Assembly: GCA_039934475.1 (NCBI GenBank)
Contig: JBDTMC010000118.1
Location: 1-18,000, forward strand
DNA: 18,000 bases
DNA from: JBDTMC01 sp039934475
Lineage (GTDB): Bacteria; Acidobacteriota; Terriglobia; Bryobacterales; Bryobacteraceae
Reading direction: 5' to 3'
The translations under genes were made by a program, and so were the position numbers. Positions 9,267 through 16,781 of this stretch are shown here, one piece after another. The notes beneath the pieces are model-generated. The model searched no databases, was not told where the DNA came from, and was given only the letters and a program-made list of their open reading frames with translations. Position 1 is the first letter of the stretch; every line of letters starts with the position of its first letter.

Positions 9267-10679
9267 TCATCGAAGCGCAGCAGATGAGAGGTCGAGCCGC
9301 ACCACCGAGGCCAAGGAATCCGGCGCCTGTCCAGGTAACGAGAGAACAACTCCGGAATCGGTTTGTTTGACGCTGACCCGCGTTTGCGGAGCGGCCAGGA
9401 GTGTGGCTTTCAGTATCTTGCCCTTGACTGGTGGCAGCGCGAGGTTGCCGGCCGGCCATTGAAAGACATGGACGTAGAGCTTGCCTGGCTTGGTCGTACA
9501 TCGCCATACTTTGCGCGGCTCGAAAAGGGGTTTTCCATGGCGATCCAACTGCGTCTTGCTGAATGCGCCGAACTCTTCTCCAAACGGGCTGCGCCCCGCC
9601 CCATAGACAGACTCACCATTGACCGTCAACCATTTCCCTATCAAACGAAGCATCTGCTGGCTAGGCTGCGGAATTACACCCTCGCCATCGGGGCCGACAT
9701 TCAGCAGGTAGTTGCCGCCCTTGCTGACGATATCAACCAGATGATAGGCCAGGTCGTCAGCCTTCTTCCAATTGTGATCGTCCTTCTTGAAGCCCCAGGT
9801 GTCGTTCAAGGTAGCCGGAGTTTCCCAGGCACCGGCGCGCGCCAGATTGGGGATGGCGTTGTCGCCTTCCGATTCGTAGTCGCTCTGGCTCTGGCCGCCG
9901 AGGCGTCCACTGATCAAAGTTCCAGGTTGCAGTTGGTGCACTACCTTTTCCAGTTGCGCCGCGCGTTCCACGCTCATCACTTTGAGTGGCGTATCGAACC
10001 AGACGATGGCAATGGGTCCATAGTTGGTCAGGATCTCGCGCACCTGAGGAATCGCCTTGTTGTTGAAGTAGGTCGCGAAATCGCCTTGCTGGCGCGGGTC
10101 CCACTGCGCTTTGTCGCGCGCGGGCTCCGCCTCATGCTGGCCTTCCCAAATCGCCCCGCCTGGCGCGTGCCAGTCCTGTGCCTGGGAATAGTAAAACCCG
10201 AACTTGATACCCCTCTTGGCGCAGGCCGCAGCCAGTTCCTTCATCGGGTCGCGGTGGAATGGAGTGGCGTCCACAATATTGAAGCCATCCGCCTCGGAGC
10301 CGAACATGGCGAACCCGTCGTGGTGCTTGGAGGTGATGACCAGATATTTCATGCCGGCGTCCTGAGCCAGTTGCGCCCACGCTTCGGCGTCAAACTTCAC
10401 CGGATTAAACTTCCGCGCCAGTTGCTCGTAGTCCGCCAGCGGAATACGCGCCTTGTACATGATCCATTCGCCGATGCCGGGATAGGCATGGCCCTTCCAT
10501 TCGCCCGCGGGCAGCGAATATAAGCCCCAATGGATGAACATGCCGAACTTGGCTTCGTGCCACCAGGCCAGACGCGAGTCGCGGTCCTGCTCAGCGGCTG
10601 CGGCGGGGTGAGCCGTGGCAAGTGCGGCGAGAACAGCCGCAGAGGCAATCGCTTGTCGTAATTTCAAATGGATTCTCAT
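9267..10679 (-). CDS. Exported alpha-L-fucosidase, GH29 family
   Basis: This enzyme should hydrolyse terminal alpha-L-fucose from glycans by a retaining mechanism. It has 470 residues. A Sec signal peptide ends near HPAAAA (residues 24-29). The (beta/alpha)8 barrel follows, with the family hallmarks WWHEAKFGMFIHWGLYS (39-55), TSKHHDGFAMF (117-126), IKFGFYYSQAQDWHAP and IAIVWFDTP, where D229 is the expected nucleophile. The WETPATLNDTWGF block is typical of the family, and GNYLLNVGPDGEGVIP closes the barrel. Residues about 380-470 form the usual C-terminal beta-sandwich. Length and motifs are normal for GH29. It is the first gene of the minus-strand glycan cluster. The ATG at 10679 overlaps, as ATGA, the end of a 40-codon open frame immediately upstream. 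No strong Shine-Dalgarno is seen, which would fit coupled translation. Linkage preference and natural substrate cannot be read from sequence. Confidence 0.92.
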   Translation of the reverse strand: MRIHLKLRQAIASAAVLAALATAHPAAAAEQDRDSRLAWWHEAKFGMFIHWGLYSLPAGEWKGHAYPGIGEWIMYKARIPLADYEQLARKFNPVKFDAEAWAQLAQDAGMKYLVITSKHHDGFAMFGSEADGFNIVDATPFHRDPMKELAAACAKRGIKFGFYYSQAQDWHAPGGAIWEGQHEAEPARDKAQWDPRQQGDFATYFNNKAIPQVREILTNYGPIAIVWFDTPLKVMSVERAAQLEKVVHQLQPGTLISGRLGGQSQSDYESEGDNAIPNLARAGAWETPATLNDTWGFKKDDHNWKKADDLAYHLVDIVSKGGNYLLNVGPDGEGVIPQPSQQMLRLIGKWLTVNGESVYGAGRSPFGEEFGAFSKTQLDRHGKPLFEPRKVWRCTTKPGKLYVHVFQWPAGNLALPPVKGKILKATLLAAPQTRVSVKQTDSGVVLSLPGQAPDSLASVVRLDLSSAALR

Positions 10680-10798
10680 TTCTCGCGTTTGTCGCTGGCC
10701 GCCGAAGTATCCGCGACCCTCACGCCGGTGACGTCTACGAGTGGGCTGTCATCCTCCGGCCAGTGACCGGCACGAATTATCTGGAGGTCACGTGACGA
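10676..10798 (-). pseudogene. Orphan 40-codon reading frame overlapping the fucosidase start (possible gene remnant)
   Basis: On the minus strand a frame opens after a TAA at 10801-10799 and runs to a TGA at 10678-10676. It contains IIRAGHWPEDDSPLVDVTGV and ends in SDKREK. The stop overlaps the fucosidase ATG in an ATGA, the usual sign of translational coupling. Most third codon positions are G or C, as in the real genes here, and the composition looks like normal protein. There is no ATG; the only in-frame GTG would give about 15 residues. It may be the decayed C-terminus of a gene once upstream in the operon, or chance. I recognise no family. Confidence 0.25.
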
Positions 10799-10817
10799 TT
10801 ATGAGCGGATTGGGAGA

Positions 10818-10842
10818 AGGGGTGATCGACGAGTTCACCCCT
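10818..10842 (-). terminator. Possible terminator hairpin after the BACON-repeat gene
   Basis: AGGGGTGA (10818-10825) and TCACCCCT (10835-10842) form a perfect 8-bp stem with a 9-base loop, starting 16 bases past the stop of the 865-residue gene on the minus strand. The sequence after the stem is only mildly T-rich (TCTCCC), so intrinsic termination would be weak. The rest of the 178-base gap (10680-10857) holds the orphan frame described separately and nothing else I can name. Confidence 0.4.
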
Positions 10843-10857
10843 AAGAACAAGCGCGGA

Positions 10858-13455
10858 CTATTTTACGAAGACGGTCAGGCCGGCAGGGCTTTGGCTGTTA
10901 CCCACTTTCACCACGATGGGGATGGCCCCGCTGGGTGCGTCGGCCGGTATGCGGACGTTGACTTGATTGACGCCGTAGACCAGCGTGGGAGCCGTCCCCG
11001 CGTAAAGGACGGTGGCTTCCTCGCCGTTCACGGTGGCCGAGTAGGGTGGCGCCACCAAGGACAGGACATTGCCGGCAACGCCGCCTTCGATTACCGACGG
11101 CGTAAGCACGCCGCCGCCCGTACCGAAGAGCTGTACGACGGACCCTTTTTCCGCTGGATTGGCAGCCGTGTTGACCGAGAAATTCTGGTTGAGGATGGCG
11201 CCGGGGCCTGTACCTGTGAAGTTGGTGGAGAAAAGACGGATAGCCGCAGGGGCCATGGGTAGAGAGAAAGGCGCCGACTCCGCGCCGAAGTATTTGACCA
11301 CCACCGACGCCTGTCCGTCGATTCTGGCCGAATACGGGAGGATGGCGTTGATCTGTTGGTTCCAGACAAACAACGGAATCGCGGGCGTCCCGTCCACTGT
11401 AATGCTGACATCGGAGAGCGTCGGATCTACGCCGCCAGTCGAGTTCAGCTGGAACGACACGTAAGGATCGGGACCGAGGTTCGAACCAAAGATAGAGATG
11501 ATCATCCCGGGCGCGAAGGCATCGGTCTGATAGCCGGCGGCATCCGTAATGTGATCAATCACCGGCACGACAACGTTGAAGGTCACCGGCACAGTGAGGG
11601 GCGTGAGGCCATCGCCGGTGATTGTTAGCGAGCCGGCATACGATCCGGCGGCCAGAGACGTGGGATCGGCAGAGACCGTAACAGCAGCGGGAGTGGTTCC
11701 GGTTGCCGGGCTAACGGTCAACCACGCGCTGGCGCCCGCGGACACGGCGAAAGTAGCCGGAGACGCGCTGGCCAAATTAAGGGGGGCAGTGACCGCAGGG
11801 CCATTCAACCGCCCCGTTACTGTGAGGCTGGTAGGATTCGCGGTGATCTGCGATTGGCTGATTACGTTCAAAGTTACCGGCACCGATTGTGTTGTTACCG
11901 TGGCGTTGGGCGTAGTGATGACGACGTTCGCCGTGTATGTGCCCAAGGCGAGGCCCGCCGGGTTCACCGCGGCGGTGATCACGGACGGCGTTTGACTGCT
12001 GGAGAGGGTGACGCTTAGCCACGACGCGCCGGAGACCCCAGCGGAGACGAGCGTAGCCGCGGTGGCCGATACGTTGATCGTTTCCGTGGGCGGATTTGAG
12101 CCCCCTACTACGGCCACAAAGTTCAAAGACGGGGGCGTCACAGTTACCGTTGATTTCGGCGACACGGTGAAGGTAACAGGAATGGCGAGCGGTGAGTTGC
12201 CCGCACCGGCCGCGCTTACGGTGATGTTGCCATGATAAGTCCCAGTGGCGAGGGATGCCGGGTTCACCGACACGGTTGCGGTGACCGGAGTCGTCCCGCT
12301 AGCGGGCGTGGCGGAGAGCCATGGGGAATCGGAAGCTAGCGTGAAGGAGAGGCCGCTGCCGCCCAAGGAGACGGTCTTAGGGACGGGGTTGGCGCCCCCT
12401 TGCGTGTAGCTGAATAAGAGCGAGGTGGGAGATGCCGATAGCGTTGGCGCGGGCGTTACGGTCAGGGTGACGGGGACGTTCTTGGTGGGCACACCGGATC
12501 CGGACACAGCAATGTTGCCTGAATACGTGCCCGCAGCCAGGCCGGTGGTATTGATAGACGCGTTAACCGTGGCTGGGACTGTCCCGGTGGTTGGAGCAAC
12601 ACTGAGCCAGGACCCGCCGGCAGTCACGGCGGCAGTGAACGCGAGGCCGGAACTGCCGCCTATCGAGAGAGGCTGTGAGGGCGGACTTGTTCCGCCCACC
12701 TGGTAGGTAAACGTCAAAAGGCTGGGGCTGGCAGTGAGCCCGCCGACATTCAGCGTCACCTGGATGGTTGCCGAGGTAGGCGTCGCGGTGGGCGCCGTGA
12801 CGGTGACCAGACCGCCGTACGTTCCGGGGGCGAGGCCAGAGGGACTCACGCCAACGTTCACAGTGGCTGGGATCGTCCCGGAGGATGGCGTCGCTGTCAG
12901 CCACGACTGGTTGGTGGTGGTCGTGAATGCGATGCCGGCCCCCCCGGTGATGCTCACAGGCTGTGCCGGCGGAGTGGAGCCGCCCACGCTGTAGTTAAAA
13001 GTGAGCGGCCCGCCGGGTACAACTAGCGAGCCCGCGGATACCGTGACTGTGATCGGGATGATGAGAGGACTGTTGGTGACCCCGGGGACGGTAAGAGTGA
13101 TGTTGCCGCGCAGCACACCGGGTGTCCGCATATAGGCGGTGAACGGAGTGACCTCGACGTTATTCGCAGGCAGAGTGCCGATGGCTGGCGCGATGCCGAA
13201 GAACAATTGATCGCCCGTCATCGAGAAACTTGCTCCGGCAGGACCAGAAAGTGTCAGGACTTGACGGGGTGGGGAAATATCGCCAACTGTGTAGGACAAG
13301 ACAATCGCGCTGGGACTGGCGGTGACGACGTCCGCGAAGGCTAAGCCCGTCATTCCAAGCGCAAATAGTAAGACATTACTAATAAAGAAACATAGCTTTC
13401 GGGGTAAAAACGCGGAAATGCCGCGATCATGGCTCGTTTCTTGTGTGCAAATCAT
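10858..13455 (-). CDS. Exported multi-domain protein: six BACON-like repeats plus Solibacter-type C-terminal domain (TIGR03437-like)
   Basis: This is a large secreted or surface protein of 865 residues with no enzymatic motif. The N-terminus has a long polar lead, then RKLCFFISNVLLFALGMTGLAFA as signal peptide with cleavage near residue 41. Six related beta-sandwich modules of about 95 residues follow at roughly 45-141, 146-238, 240-335, 338-433, 436-532 and 536-629. Most share Y/F-x-V-G-G-x-x-P-P near the start, SWL(S/T)V-P-x-x-G-T-x-P in the middle and GTY-x-G-x(2)-(V/I)T near the end, the pattern of BACON/Ig-like domains. Residues about 631-865 (DAAGYQTDAFAPGMIISIFGSNLG, then WNQQINAILPY and GVNQVNVRIP) match the paralogous C-terminal domain known from Solibacter. 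BACON domains are associated with carbohydrate or mucin binding, but here the role is unknown. The gene follows a membrane-protein gene by 47 bases. ATG 13455 is the only start that keeps the signal peptide. Confidence 0.85.
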   Translation of the reverse strand: MICTQETSHDRGISAFLPRKLCFFISNVLLFALGMTGLAFADVVTASPSAIVLSYTVGDISPPRQVLTLSGPAGASFSMTGDQLFFGIAPAIGTLPANNVEVTPFTAYMRTPGVLRGNITLTVPGVTNSPLIIPITVTVSAGSLVVPGGPLTFNYSVGGSTPPAQPVSITGGAGIAFTTTTNQSWLTATPSSGTIPATVNVGVSPSGLAPGTYGGLVTVTAPTATPTSATIQVTLNVGGLTASPSLLTFTYQVGGTSPPSQPLSIGGSSGLAFTAAVTAGGSWLSVAPTTGTVPATVNASINTTGLAAGTYSGNIAVSGSGVPTKNVPVTLTVTPAPTLSASPTSLLFSYTQGGANPVPKTVSLGGSGLSFTLASDSPWLSATPASGTTPVTATVSVNPASLATGTYHGNITVSAAGAGNSPLAIPVTFTVSPKSTVTVTPPSLNFVAVVGGSNPPTETINVSATAATLVSAGVSGASWLSVTLSSSQTPSVITAAVNPAGLALGTYTANVVITTPNATVTTQSVPVTLNVISQSQITANPTSLTVTGRLNGPAVTAPLNLASASPATFAVSAGASAWLTVSPATGTTPAAVTVSADPTSLAAGSYAGSLTITGDGLTPLTVPVTFNVVVPVIDHITDAAGYQTDAFAPGMIISIFGSNLGPDPYVSFQLNSTGGVDPTLSDVSITVDGTPAIPLFVWNQQINAILPYSARIDGQASVVVKYFGAESAPFSLPMAPAAIRLFSTNFTGTGPGAILNQNFSVNTAANPAEKGSVVQLFGTGGGVLTPSVIEGGVAGNVLSLVAPPYSATVNGEEATVLYAGTAPTLVYGVNQVNVRIPADAPSGAIPIVVKVGNSQSPAGLTVFVK
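11566..13323 (-). repeat. Six tandem, diverged coding repeats of about 285 bp (BACON-like modules)
   Basis: Within the 865-residue protein, six successive modules of about 93-97 residues repeat the same motif order: a VGG-x-x-PP turn, a SWL-x-V/A-x-P strand with a following GT-x-P, and a GTY-x-G loop before an alternating valine/threonine strand. The first module is the most diverged (it lacks SWL), and the fifth has SSSQTPS in place of the usual TGTxP turn. They are similar in protein but clearly diverged in DNA, so they are old duplications rather than recent slippage. Confidence 0.7.
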
Positions 13456-13465
13456 AGTCGCTGTC

Positions 13466-13471
13466 AGTATA
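13466..13471 (-). promoter_or_regulatory. Possible -10 element of the BACON-repeat gene
   Basis: TATACT on the minus strand lies ten bases before the ATG at 13455, in the 47-base gap after the membrane-protein gene. I see no good -35 hexamer at the proper distance. If it is real, the transcript would have almost no leader, which would fit the absence of a Shine-Dalgarno. Confidence 0.25.
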
Positions 13472-13502
13472 CAACCCGAGCGGGGTTCAGTTGTTTCCCG
13501 AG

Positions 13503-14447
13503 CTAGGGGATGAGCTCAAAATGGTCGATGTCGATTTGGGCGCTACGGCGATTGCGGGACGGGTCGAGGCGAAACCAGACGACGATCCGGTCGAAAGCTT
13601 GGATGGTGGGCGCGACGGGGATCGGGTAGTGGAGAGCAGTGGGCTGGCGACGGAGTGGCTGATACCCGAGGGATTGCGAAGATTTAGGCTTCGAGAAGTC
13701 CTGCAGAACGAGTTCCAGTTCGATGGTTCCTGGCTGAGGATCTTTGTTTTGAACAAAAACGTCAAGGCGACGGAAGGAGCGGAGGTCGATTAGCTCGGCG
13801 AGTTCCTGGTGCGCCTGCATGGCCAGGGGTGAGACATCTGTGGACGTGAATGTGAACGAGGTAGGGCTTCCGTGTTCGATCAGCGCGCTCTGCGGGGGAC
13901 GGGGGAGCGGCCAATAGAAGAACCAATATTCACCGGTGAAAGGGATCGTCAGCGGACTGACGGAGGCCCGGCCACCGCGAATCGGAGTGCGATCCAATAC
14001 GGGAACGCGGACCGGATGTGGCTTGGGCGGGGCGAGGAGGACGACTCCGGAGAAATAGTCGTCATGCCCGCCGCGACCGCCAGCGGCGGAATCCGCGGGG
14101 GCTTTGGTGTGCGGATGGGGAGGTGTGACGAAGCTGAGCATTGTGAGAATGACAGCGGCCAGCGCGATGGTTGCGTAGCGGCGCTTTGGTTCGGAGGGTC
14201 CGTGGGTGCGGCGCACCCGCCATGCGATAAAGAAGCAGAACAAGGCGAGGAGCAGGGCAGCCAGGAAGGATTGGCCGGTGACGCCCGCAAGCAGGCCGGC
14301 ATGGGCGAGGAGGGCGGCGATGGCGAGAGGGAAGACGGCGGACGGGGCAGGTGCCGGATCGGGGTCTAGCAGTCCTTCGATGAGTTTCTCGATCGGCCCC
14401 ACGGATGCGATGGCGAGCAGGCAGGCGGCAGCTATGGCCAAAGGCAC
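13503..14447 (-). CDS. Four-helix membrane protein of unknown function with extracytoplasmic C-terminal domain
   Basis: I do not recognise a family. The 314-residue product begins at a GTG (14447), the only usable start after an in-frame TAA at 14456-14454. Hydrophobic segments at about 2-17, 36-56, 59-76 and 88-107 predict four membrane helices, with the positively charged RVRRTHGPSEPKRR loop between the third and fourth probably cytoplasmic. A soluble domain of about 205 residues follows. It has a His/Gly/Asp patch (GGRGGHDDYFSGVVLL), many prolines, and alternating hydrophobic strands in its second half (RLDVFVQNKDPQPGTIELELVLQ, then FDRIVVWFRLDP and IDIDHFEL), suggesting a beta-sandwich. 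It lies directly upstream of the BACON-repeat gene on the same strand, so the two may work together at the cell surface. It is divergent from ppk1, with 48 bases between the starts. Confidence 0.65.
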   Translation of the reverse strand: MPLAIAAACLLAIASVGPIEKLIEGLLDPDPAPAPSAVFPLAIAALLAHAGLLAGVTGQSFLAALLLALFCFFIAWRVRRTHGPSEPKRRYATIALAAVILTMLSFVTPPHPHTKAPADSAAGGRGGHDDYFSGVVLLAPPKPHPVRVPVLDRTPIRGGRASVSPLTIPFTGEYWFFYWPLPRPPQSALIEHGSPTSFTFTSTDVSPLAMQAHQELAELIDLRSFRRLDVFVQNKDPQPGTIELELVLQDFSKPKSSQSLGYQPLRRQPTALHYPIPVAPTIQAFDRIVVWFRLDPSRNRRSAQIDIDHFELIP

Positions 14448-14495
14448 GTGTGCTTAGACGCATCCTGGTTGTCGATTGTTCCTCTGCTACCCTGA

Positions 14496-16649
14496 ATGCT
14501 TGTGAGCGCTCCAACTAGCAAGACCCAATCGCAGAAGACTCCCCCAGTGCCGGCGGTGGCGAGCGTCGACCTTAAGTCGCCTGAACTGTATGTCAATCGG
14601 GAGTTAAGCCTTCTGGCATTCCAAAGGCGTGTCTTGGAGGAAGCGCAGGACCCTTCGAATCTGTTGCTGGAAAGGGTGAAGTTTCTTTCGATTGTCGGCT
14701 CCAACCTGGATGAGTTCTTTATGGTCCGGGTGGCGGGCTTGCAACAACAAGTGGAGGCGGGCATCGCCGAAGTTGGTCCCGATGGGATGAATGCGCGCGG
14801 CCAACTGGTGGCCACCCGGCGTGAAGTGAACAGCTTGATGCGTTCCGCGCAAGAGTGCTTGCGCTCAATTCTGCCGCTGTTGGAAGAAGAGGGCATCCGG
14901 ATCGCGAAGTATAGCGAATTGACCGGCAAACAACTGGCGATTGCGAACGCGTACTTTTCAGAGACCGTGTTTCCGGTGTTAACGCCTCTGGCGTATGATC
15001 CCGGGCGGCCGTTTCCGCACTTATCTAACCTCAGCCTGAACCTCGCTGTGGCGATTCGCGATGCGGCGGGCGCTGAGCATTTCGCGCGGATCAAGGTACC
15101 CGACACCCTGCCGCAACTCGTGCCCCTGCTGCGGCGCGTGCAGAAGAGTGAAAAGAAGCTGAAGCCGATCAAACAAGTCACGATGGTTTGGTTGGAGGAT
15201 TTGATCAGTGCGCATTTGGCGTGGCTGTTCCCCGGCATGGAGATTCTAGAGGCGCATCCGTTTAAAGTGACGCGCAACGCCGATATCGACATTCAGGAGT
15301 TGGAAGCGGGCGACCTGCTGGAGACGATGGAAGCAGGGGTACGCCAACGGCGCTTTGGCGATGTGGTGCGCATCAGCGTGAGCGAGGCAATGCCTTCGCA
15401 TATCCTGCAGATCCTGATGAGTGAGTTGGAGATTACGCGCAGCGAAGTCTATCGCGTGAACGGTCCGGTGGGGTTTAGCCGTCTGCGCCATTTGGCTTCG
15501 TTGGATCGGCCCGATCTGAAGGATGCGCCCTTTGTGCCCGCGATTCCGCCGCAATTGGATCCGGAGCGGGGCGAGGCCGATATTTTCAGCGCGATCCGGC
15601 AGCAAGATATCCTGTTCCAGCATCCCTACGATTCGTTTCAACCCGTAGTGGACTGGCTGGCGAAAGCCGCGCGCGACCCGAATGTGCTGGCCATCAAGAT
15701 GACGCTCTACCGCGTCGGACGCAACTCTCCTGTCGTAAAAGCTCTCTTGAAGGCGATGGAGCGCGGCAAGCAGGTGGCGGTACTGGTGGAGTTGAAGGCT
15801 CGCTTCGATGAGGAAAGTAACATCGAATGGGCGCGGGCGCTGGAGCGTGAGGGCGTGCATGTCGTGTACGGACTGATGGGTTTGAAGACCCATTGCAAGG
15901 TGGGCATGGTGGTGCGCCGGGAAGGCGATACCATTCGGCGCTATGTCCATATGGCTACCGGCAACTACAACGCCGTGACGGCTCATCTCTACACCGACAT
16001 CGGCATGTTCACTTGCGATGAAGAAATTGGCGCCGATGTTACCGACTTATTCAATTATTTGACCGGTTACTCAGCTAAGACGGAATACCGGAAGCTGCTG
16101 GTGGCTCCGGTGAGCCTGCGAGCGCGCCTGGCCGCCCTGATTGAGAGGGAGATCGAATCTCATAAGAAGGCGGGCGGCGGGCACCTTATCTTCAAAGCAA
16201 ATTCACTTGTAGACATGCAGATGATTCAGCTGCTGTATAAGGCGTCTCAGGCGGGTGTAAAGGTGGACTTGCTGATTCGTGGAATCTGCTGCCTACGGCC
16301 CGGAGTGGCGGGCGTGAGCGAGAACATCCGCGTAGTCAGCATTGTTGGGCGGTTCCTGGAGCACAGCCGCATTTACTATTTCCGCAACGGCGGCGAGGAA
16401 GAGATTTATCTGGGAAGCGCCGACCTGATGCCGCGCAACATCAACCGGCGGGTGGAAGTGCTCTTTCCGTTGGGAGATCCGCGGCTAGTGGACCAAGTCC
16501 GCGATGGGATTCTTGGTGTCTATTTGAAAGACAACGTAAAGGCGCGGCTCATGCAGGCCGACGGGCGATATGTGCGGGCACCCAGGCGGAAGCCGCTGGT
16601 TTCAAGCCAGGATGTGCTATTGAAGGCGTCAGCGCGGAAGAAGCGCTAG
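14496..16649 (+). CDS. ppk1: Polyphosphate kinase 1
   Basis: PPK1 reversibly transfers the terminal phosphate of ATP to a growing inorganic polyphosphate chain and is usually membrane-associated. The product has 717 residues, a normal length. An N-terminal domain starts at SPELYVNRELSLLAFQRRVLEEA (28-50), with SNLDEFFMVRVAG (69-81). A head domain spans about 135-315. Two phospholipase-D-like C-terminal domains follow, with VLAIKMTLYRVG near residue 400. The autophosphorylated histidine is H466 (GLKTHCKVGMV, aligning with E. coli H435), and the second catalytic histidine is H623 (EHSRIYYFRNGG, aligning with E. coli H592). The C-terminus ends in a basic ARKKR tail. The ATG at 14496 has no clear Shine-Dalgarno; a GTG two codons later is also possible. 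No ppx exopolyphosphatase or phosphate-transport gene is adjacent, so the gene appears to stand alone. Confidence 0.96.
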   Translation: MLVSAPTSKTQSQKTPPVPAVASVDLKSPELYVNRELSLLAFQRRVLEEAQDPSNLLLERVKFLSIVGSNLDEFFMVRVAGLQQQVEAGIAEVGPDGMNARGQLVATRREVNSLMRSAQECLRSILPLLEEEGIRIAKYSELTGKQLAIANAYFSETVFPVLTPLAYDPGRPFPHLSNLSLNLAVAIRDAAGAEHFARIKVPDTLPQLVPLLRRVQKSEKKLKPIKQVTMVWLEDLISAHLAWLFPGMEILEAHPFKVTRNADIDIQELEAGDLLETMEAGVRQRRFGDVVRISVSEAMPSHILQILMSELEITRSEVYRVNGPVGFSRLRHLASLDRPDLKDAPFVPAIPPQLDPERGEADIFSAIRQQDILFQHPYDSFQPVVDWLAKAARDPNVLAIKMTLYRVGRNSPVVKALLKAMERGKQVAVLVELKARFDEESNIEWARALEREGVHVVYGLMGLKTHCKVGMVVRREGDTIRRYVHMATGNYNAVTAHLYTDIGMFTCDEEIGADVTDLFNYLTGYSAKTEYRKLLVAPVSLRARLAALIEREIESHKKAGGGHLIFKANSLVDMQMIQLLYKASQAGVKVDLLIRGICCLRPGVAGVSENIRVVSIVGRFLEHSRIYYFRNGGEEEIYLGSADLMPRNINRRVEVLFPLGDPRLVDQVRDGILGVYLKDNVKARLMQADGRYVRAPRRKPLVSSQDVLLKASARKKR

Positions 16650-16656
16650 TGCGTGG

Positions 16657-16737
16657 TACCGAAACGGAGCCGCGACGCGCGTCGCGGCCGAAAGAGCCTC
16701 AACCAAACCCCACGACTACCGAAACGGAAGCCGCGAC
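16657..16737. repeat. Two copies of a short interspersed (REP-like) repeat
   Basis: TACCGAAACGGAGCCGCGAC (16657-16676) recurs at 16717-16737 with one inserted A, 60 bases later. The second copy continues into CGTAAGGGAGTGGT. The combination of a GAAACGGA lead, GCCGCGACCGTAAGGGAG and a following GGT resembles a short intergenic repeat that I associate from memory with Solibacter-type acidobacterial genomes. Both copies lie in the convergent gap between ppk1 and mrp, a typical place for REP-type elements. Confidence 0.6.
16669..16688. terminator. 20-bp perfect palindrome in the ppk1-mrp convergent gap
   Basis: GCCGCGACGCGCGTCGCGGC is a perfect palindrome, able to form an 8-bp stem with a four-base loop in RNA of either strand. 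It begins 20 bases after the ppk1 stop and lies 94 bases from the mrp stop. No T-tract follows on the plus strand, so it is either a factor-assisted or bidirectional transcript end, or part of the REP-like element whose first copy it overlaps. Confidence 0.45.
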
Positions 16738-16781
16738 CGTAAGGGAGTGGTGTTTTCCGATTTCTGCCCACGGCTGACAGA

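Noticed and set aside
9363..10523. 386-codon plus-strand frame opposite the GH29 gene
   Set aside because: It is antisense to a full set of GH29 motifs. The translated product shows no family features and has the composition typical of a shadow frame.
10741..11262. 173-codon plus-strand frame in the gap and the tail of the BACON-repeat gene
   Set aside because: Two thirds of it lies antisense to the conserved C-terminal domain, and the rest crosses the hairpin and the orphan frame. No domain or start signal supports it.
11566..13323. Tandem repeats considered as a CRISPR array or recent satellite
   Set aside because: The periodicity is about 285 bp, in frame, strongly diverged in DNA, and explained by repeated beta-sandwich protein modules.
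14432..15292. 286-codon minus-strand frame over the ppk1 start
   Set aside because: It covers both the divergent gap and the PPK1 N-terminal domain. It has Ser/Arg-rich low-quality composition and conflicts with a strongly supported gene.
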